DNA of 64,000 nt from Ensifer sp. IC4062 (GTDB lineage Bacteria; Pseudomonadota; Alphaproteobacteria; Rhizobiales; Rhizobiaceae): positions 1 to 64,000 of the forward strand of contig NZ_JADYVD010000017.1 of the NCBI RefSeq assembly GCF_020193575.1. The letters run 5' to 3'. The notes beneath the pieces were generated by a model. The model saw nothing but the letters and a program-made list of their open reading frames with translations, ran no database searches and was not told the DNA's origin. Position 1 is the first letter of the stretch. Each line of letters starts with the position of its first letter. A program made the position numbers and the translations under genes. Shown here in pieces: positions 62,446-64,000 of this stretch.

Positions 62446-63822
62446 ATGACAAGCTGTGCTATGCCCAGACCAGACGCAGCCGCTCCCGATGCCCCGATGC
62501 GGCGGGGTGCTTGTCCGTCGCTTGCGAAACCGATGCAGACGGGCGACGGGTTGCTGGTCCGGCTGCGGCCCGCGACCGGCAGCTTGACGCCCGCGGAGCT
62601 GCAGGCGCTTGCCGTCGCCGGCGAGCGCTTCGGCAATGGCATTCTGGAAGTGACCGCCCGGGGCAATCTACAGGTCCGAGGCCTCTCAGCCGCGAACGTC
62701 GCAGGCTTCGCATTGGCGATCGGCGAGGCAGGTATTGCCGTTGCCGAAGGGGTTGCGATCGAAATGCCGCCGCTTGCCGGGGTCGATAGGGACGAGATCA
62801 TCGATCCCCGTCCGCTGGCACTCGCGCTTCGCGAAGCGATCGCCGCGCTCGACCCGCCTCTCAAGCTCGCGCCGAAGCTCTCAATCATCATCGACGGTGG
62901 TGGCCGCTTTCATCTCGATGACATCGTTTCCGATCTGCGTTTGAAGGCGGTGAAAACGGATAACGGCGCAGCCTGGCTGCTTTCGCTTGGCGGAACTGCG
63001 CGCGCGGCGCGGCCGGTTGTACTGCTCGGTCAGCGCGCGGCAATTCCCGGACTCCTCGCCGTTCTCCGCAGGCTCGCCGCCATGGGTGACGCGGTGCGTG
63101 GCCGTGACCTCGACGCGGAGGTGGTCAAGGCCGAGTTGGCGGGCGGAGCGCGTCCGCCGGTGACATCAGCCCTGGCAATAGAACCGGCCGTGCCGGTTGC
63201 CGGCCTGCACACGCTTGCCGGCGGCACCATCGCGCTTGGCGTGGGCCTCGCCTTCGCCCAGGTCGACGCGGTCAGCCTGACAGCCTTCCTGAGCAAGGCC
63301 GAGGAATTGGGTGTTACTGAGATACGGCTTGCACCGGGGCACGCGCTTTTTGCGCTCGGACTCGAGCGCGATGCCGCAGTGATATTGCAACGGCTGGCCC
63401 TCTCGCTGGGCTTCCGCATCGCCCCGGATGATCCGCGCAACCATATTACCACCTGCGCCGGCACCGGAGCCTGCGCTTCAGCGCTGATGAAGACCAAAGC
63501 CGTCGCGCGGTTGATGATCGAGGCAGCATCCGAGTTGCTCGACGGCTCGTTGACCGTGCATCTCTCCGGCTGTCCCAAAGGATGCGCGCGACCGTCGTCT
63601 TCCGAGCTGACGCTTGTCGGTGCGCCATCAGGATATGCGCTTGTCGTAAATGGTACTGCTTCCGTCGCGCCGAGCGCCTACACGGATGCGAGTGGAATAG
63701 AATCCGCGTTCTCGCATCTCGGTGCGCTGGTGCGGGAAAACAAAGACGCTGGCGAATCGGCGCGGTCCTGTCTTACACGGCTCGGGGCTGCGCGCATCGC
63801 CGCCGCGTTTGAACAGGGATAG
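62446..63822 (+). CDS. cobG: precorrin-3B synthase
   Basis: About 458 aa, related to nitrite/sulfite reductases: two ferredoxin-like repeats and the Fe4S4 ligands in TTCAGTGACASALMK (Cys-x5-Cys) and LSGCPKGCARPSSSELTLVGAP (Cys-x3-Cys). CobG oxidises precorrin-3A using O2. The start is uncertain: ATG 62446 (spacing from GGGAGGA somewhat long) or TTG 62434. It lies between cobF and cobH and confirms the oxygen-dependent pathway. Confidence 0.9.
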   Translation: MTSCAMPRPDAAAPDAPMRRGACPSLAKPMQTGDGLLVRLRPATGSLTPAELQALAVAGERFGNGILEVTARGNLQVRGLSAANVAGFALAIGEAGIAVAEGVAIEMPPLAGVDRDEIIDPRPLALALREAIAALDPPLKLAPKLSIIIDGGGRFHLDDIVSDLRLKAVKTDNGAAWLLSLGGTARAARPVVLLGQRAAIPGLLAVLRRLAAMGDAVRGRDLDAEVVKAELAGGARPPVTSALAIEPAVPVAGLHTLAGGTIALGVGLAFAQVDAVSLTAFLSKAEELGVTEIRLAPGHALFALGLERDAAVILQRLALSLGFRIAPDDPRNHITTCAGTGACASALMKTKAVARLMIEAASELLDGSLTVHLSGCPKGCARPSSSELTLVGAPSGYALVVNGTASVAPSAYTDASGIESAFSHLGALVRENKDAGESARSCLTRLGAARIAAAFEQG

Positions 63823-63824
63823 AA

Positions 63825-64000
63825 ATGCCGGACTACGACTACATCCGCGATGGCAACGCCATCTATGAGCGTTCCTTTGCGATCATCCGGGCGGAGGCCG
63901 ATCTTTCCGGCTTTTCCGAGGAAGAGGCCGATCTCGCCGTGCGCATGGTGCACGCCTGCGGCTCGGTCGAGGCCGCGCGCCAATTCGTCTTCTCTCCGGA
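63825..64000 (+). CDS. cobH: precorrin-8X methylmutase, 5' part only
   Basis: The first 58 codons (MPDYDYIRDGNAIYERSFAIIRAEADLSGFSEEEADLAVRMVHACGSVEAARQFVFSP) match the CobH/CbiC N-terminus. The gene runs off the window. ATG 63825 follows the cobG stop by 2 bases, so they are co-translated. Confidence 0.9.
   Translation, partial: MPDYDYIRDGNAIYERSFAIIRAEADLSGFSEEEADLAVRMVHACGSVEAARQFVFSP

Overview
The window comes from a GC-rich alphaproteobacterial chromosome, most likely Sinorhizobium/Ensifer or a close Rhizobiales relative. The evidence is the rhizobial-type initiator tRNA, RIME-like intergenic palindromes, the arrangement hpd - Lrp - MarR - hmgA - fah - maiA - purU, a bkd/lpd operon, a GcvT-fused dimethylglycine/sarcosine dehydrogenase and an aerobic cobF-cobG-cobH cobalamin cluster.

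Positions about 107-24,222 are an integrated mobile island inserted in an initiator tRNA gene. At the left end a complete but chimeric tRNA-fMet (81-157) is followed by a tyrosine integrase. The right end (24,199-24,249) is the displaced 3' part of the original tRNA gene. The island holds a ParDE-type toxin-antitoxin pair, a second complete initiator tRNA (2751-2827), an orphan adenine/cytosine-N4 methyltransferase, and a leftward mobilisation operon with a MobA/MobL relaxase and a VirD4/TraG coupling protein. No type IV secretion channel genes are present, so it looks like an integrative mobilisable element that borrows a helper's channel. It also holds an RHH-domain regulator, several small envelope proteins and a serine recombinase.

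The island carries defence genes. From its right end leftward these are a two-gene CBASS (a CD-NTase and a Cap15-like 2TM-beta-barrel effector), a Gabija pair (GajA OLD/TOPRIM nuclease and GajB UvrD-like helicase), and a 543-aa winged-helix plus PD-(D/E)XK-like protein that I cannot match to a named system. Between the methyltransferase and the relaxase sits a three-gene operon (69-aa protein, DUF6879-like protein, membrane-anchored protein). It is bracketed by duplicated sequence containing twin hairpins and the 3' end of a membrane-protein gene, which suggests a cargo cassette inserted at a defined site. This operon and the 543-aa protein are the best candidates for undescribed systems.

From 24,250 on the sequence is ordinary chromosome. 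First come small stress or metabolic genes (cupin, hydrolase, DUF1127-AraC operon, zinc-finger peptide), the dimethylglycine/sarcosine dehydrogenase fusion and a ureidoglycine aminohydrolase-like bicupin. Next is a type I secretion ABC/HlyD pair with two acidic repeat-rich probable substrates, then a LuxR-type regulator after a 1-kb gene-free stretch. The tyrosine/homogentisate degradation genes hpd, hmgA, fah and maiA follow with Lrp and MarR regulators, then purU, a thiolase, and the branched-chain 2-oxoacid dehydrogenase operon. The right end has a DAO oxidoreductase, an SDR, a short ModE-like regulator with modABC and a ModE-type box, ung, and the start of the cobalamin cluster.
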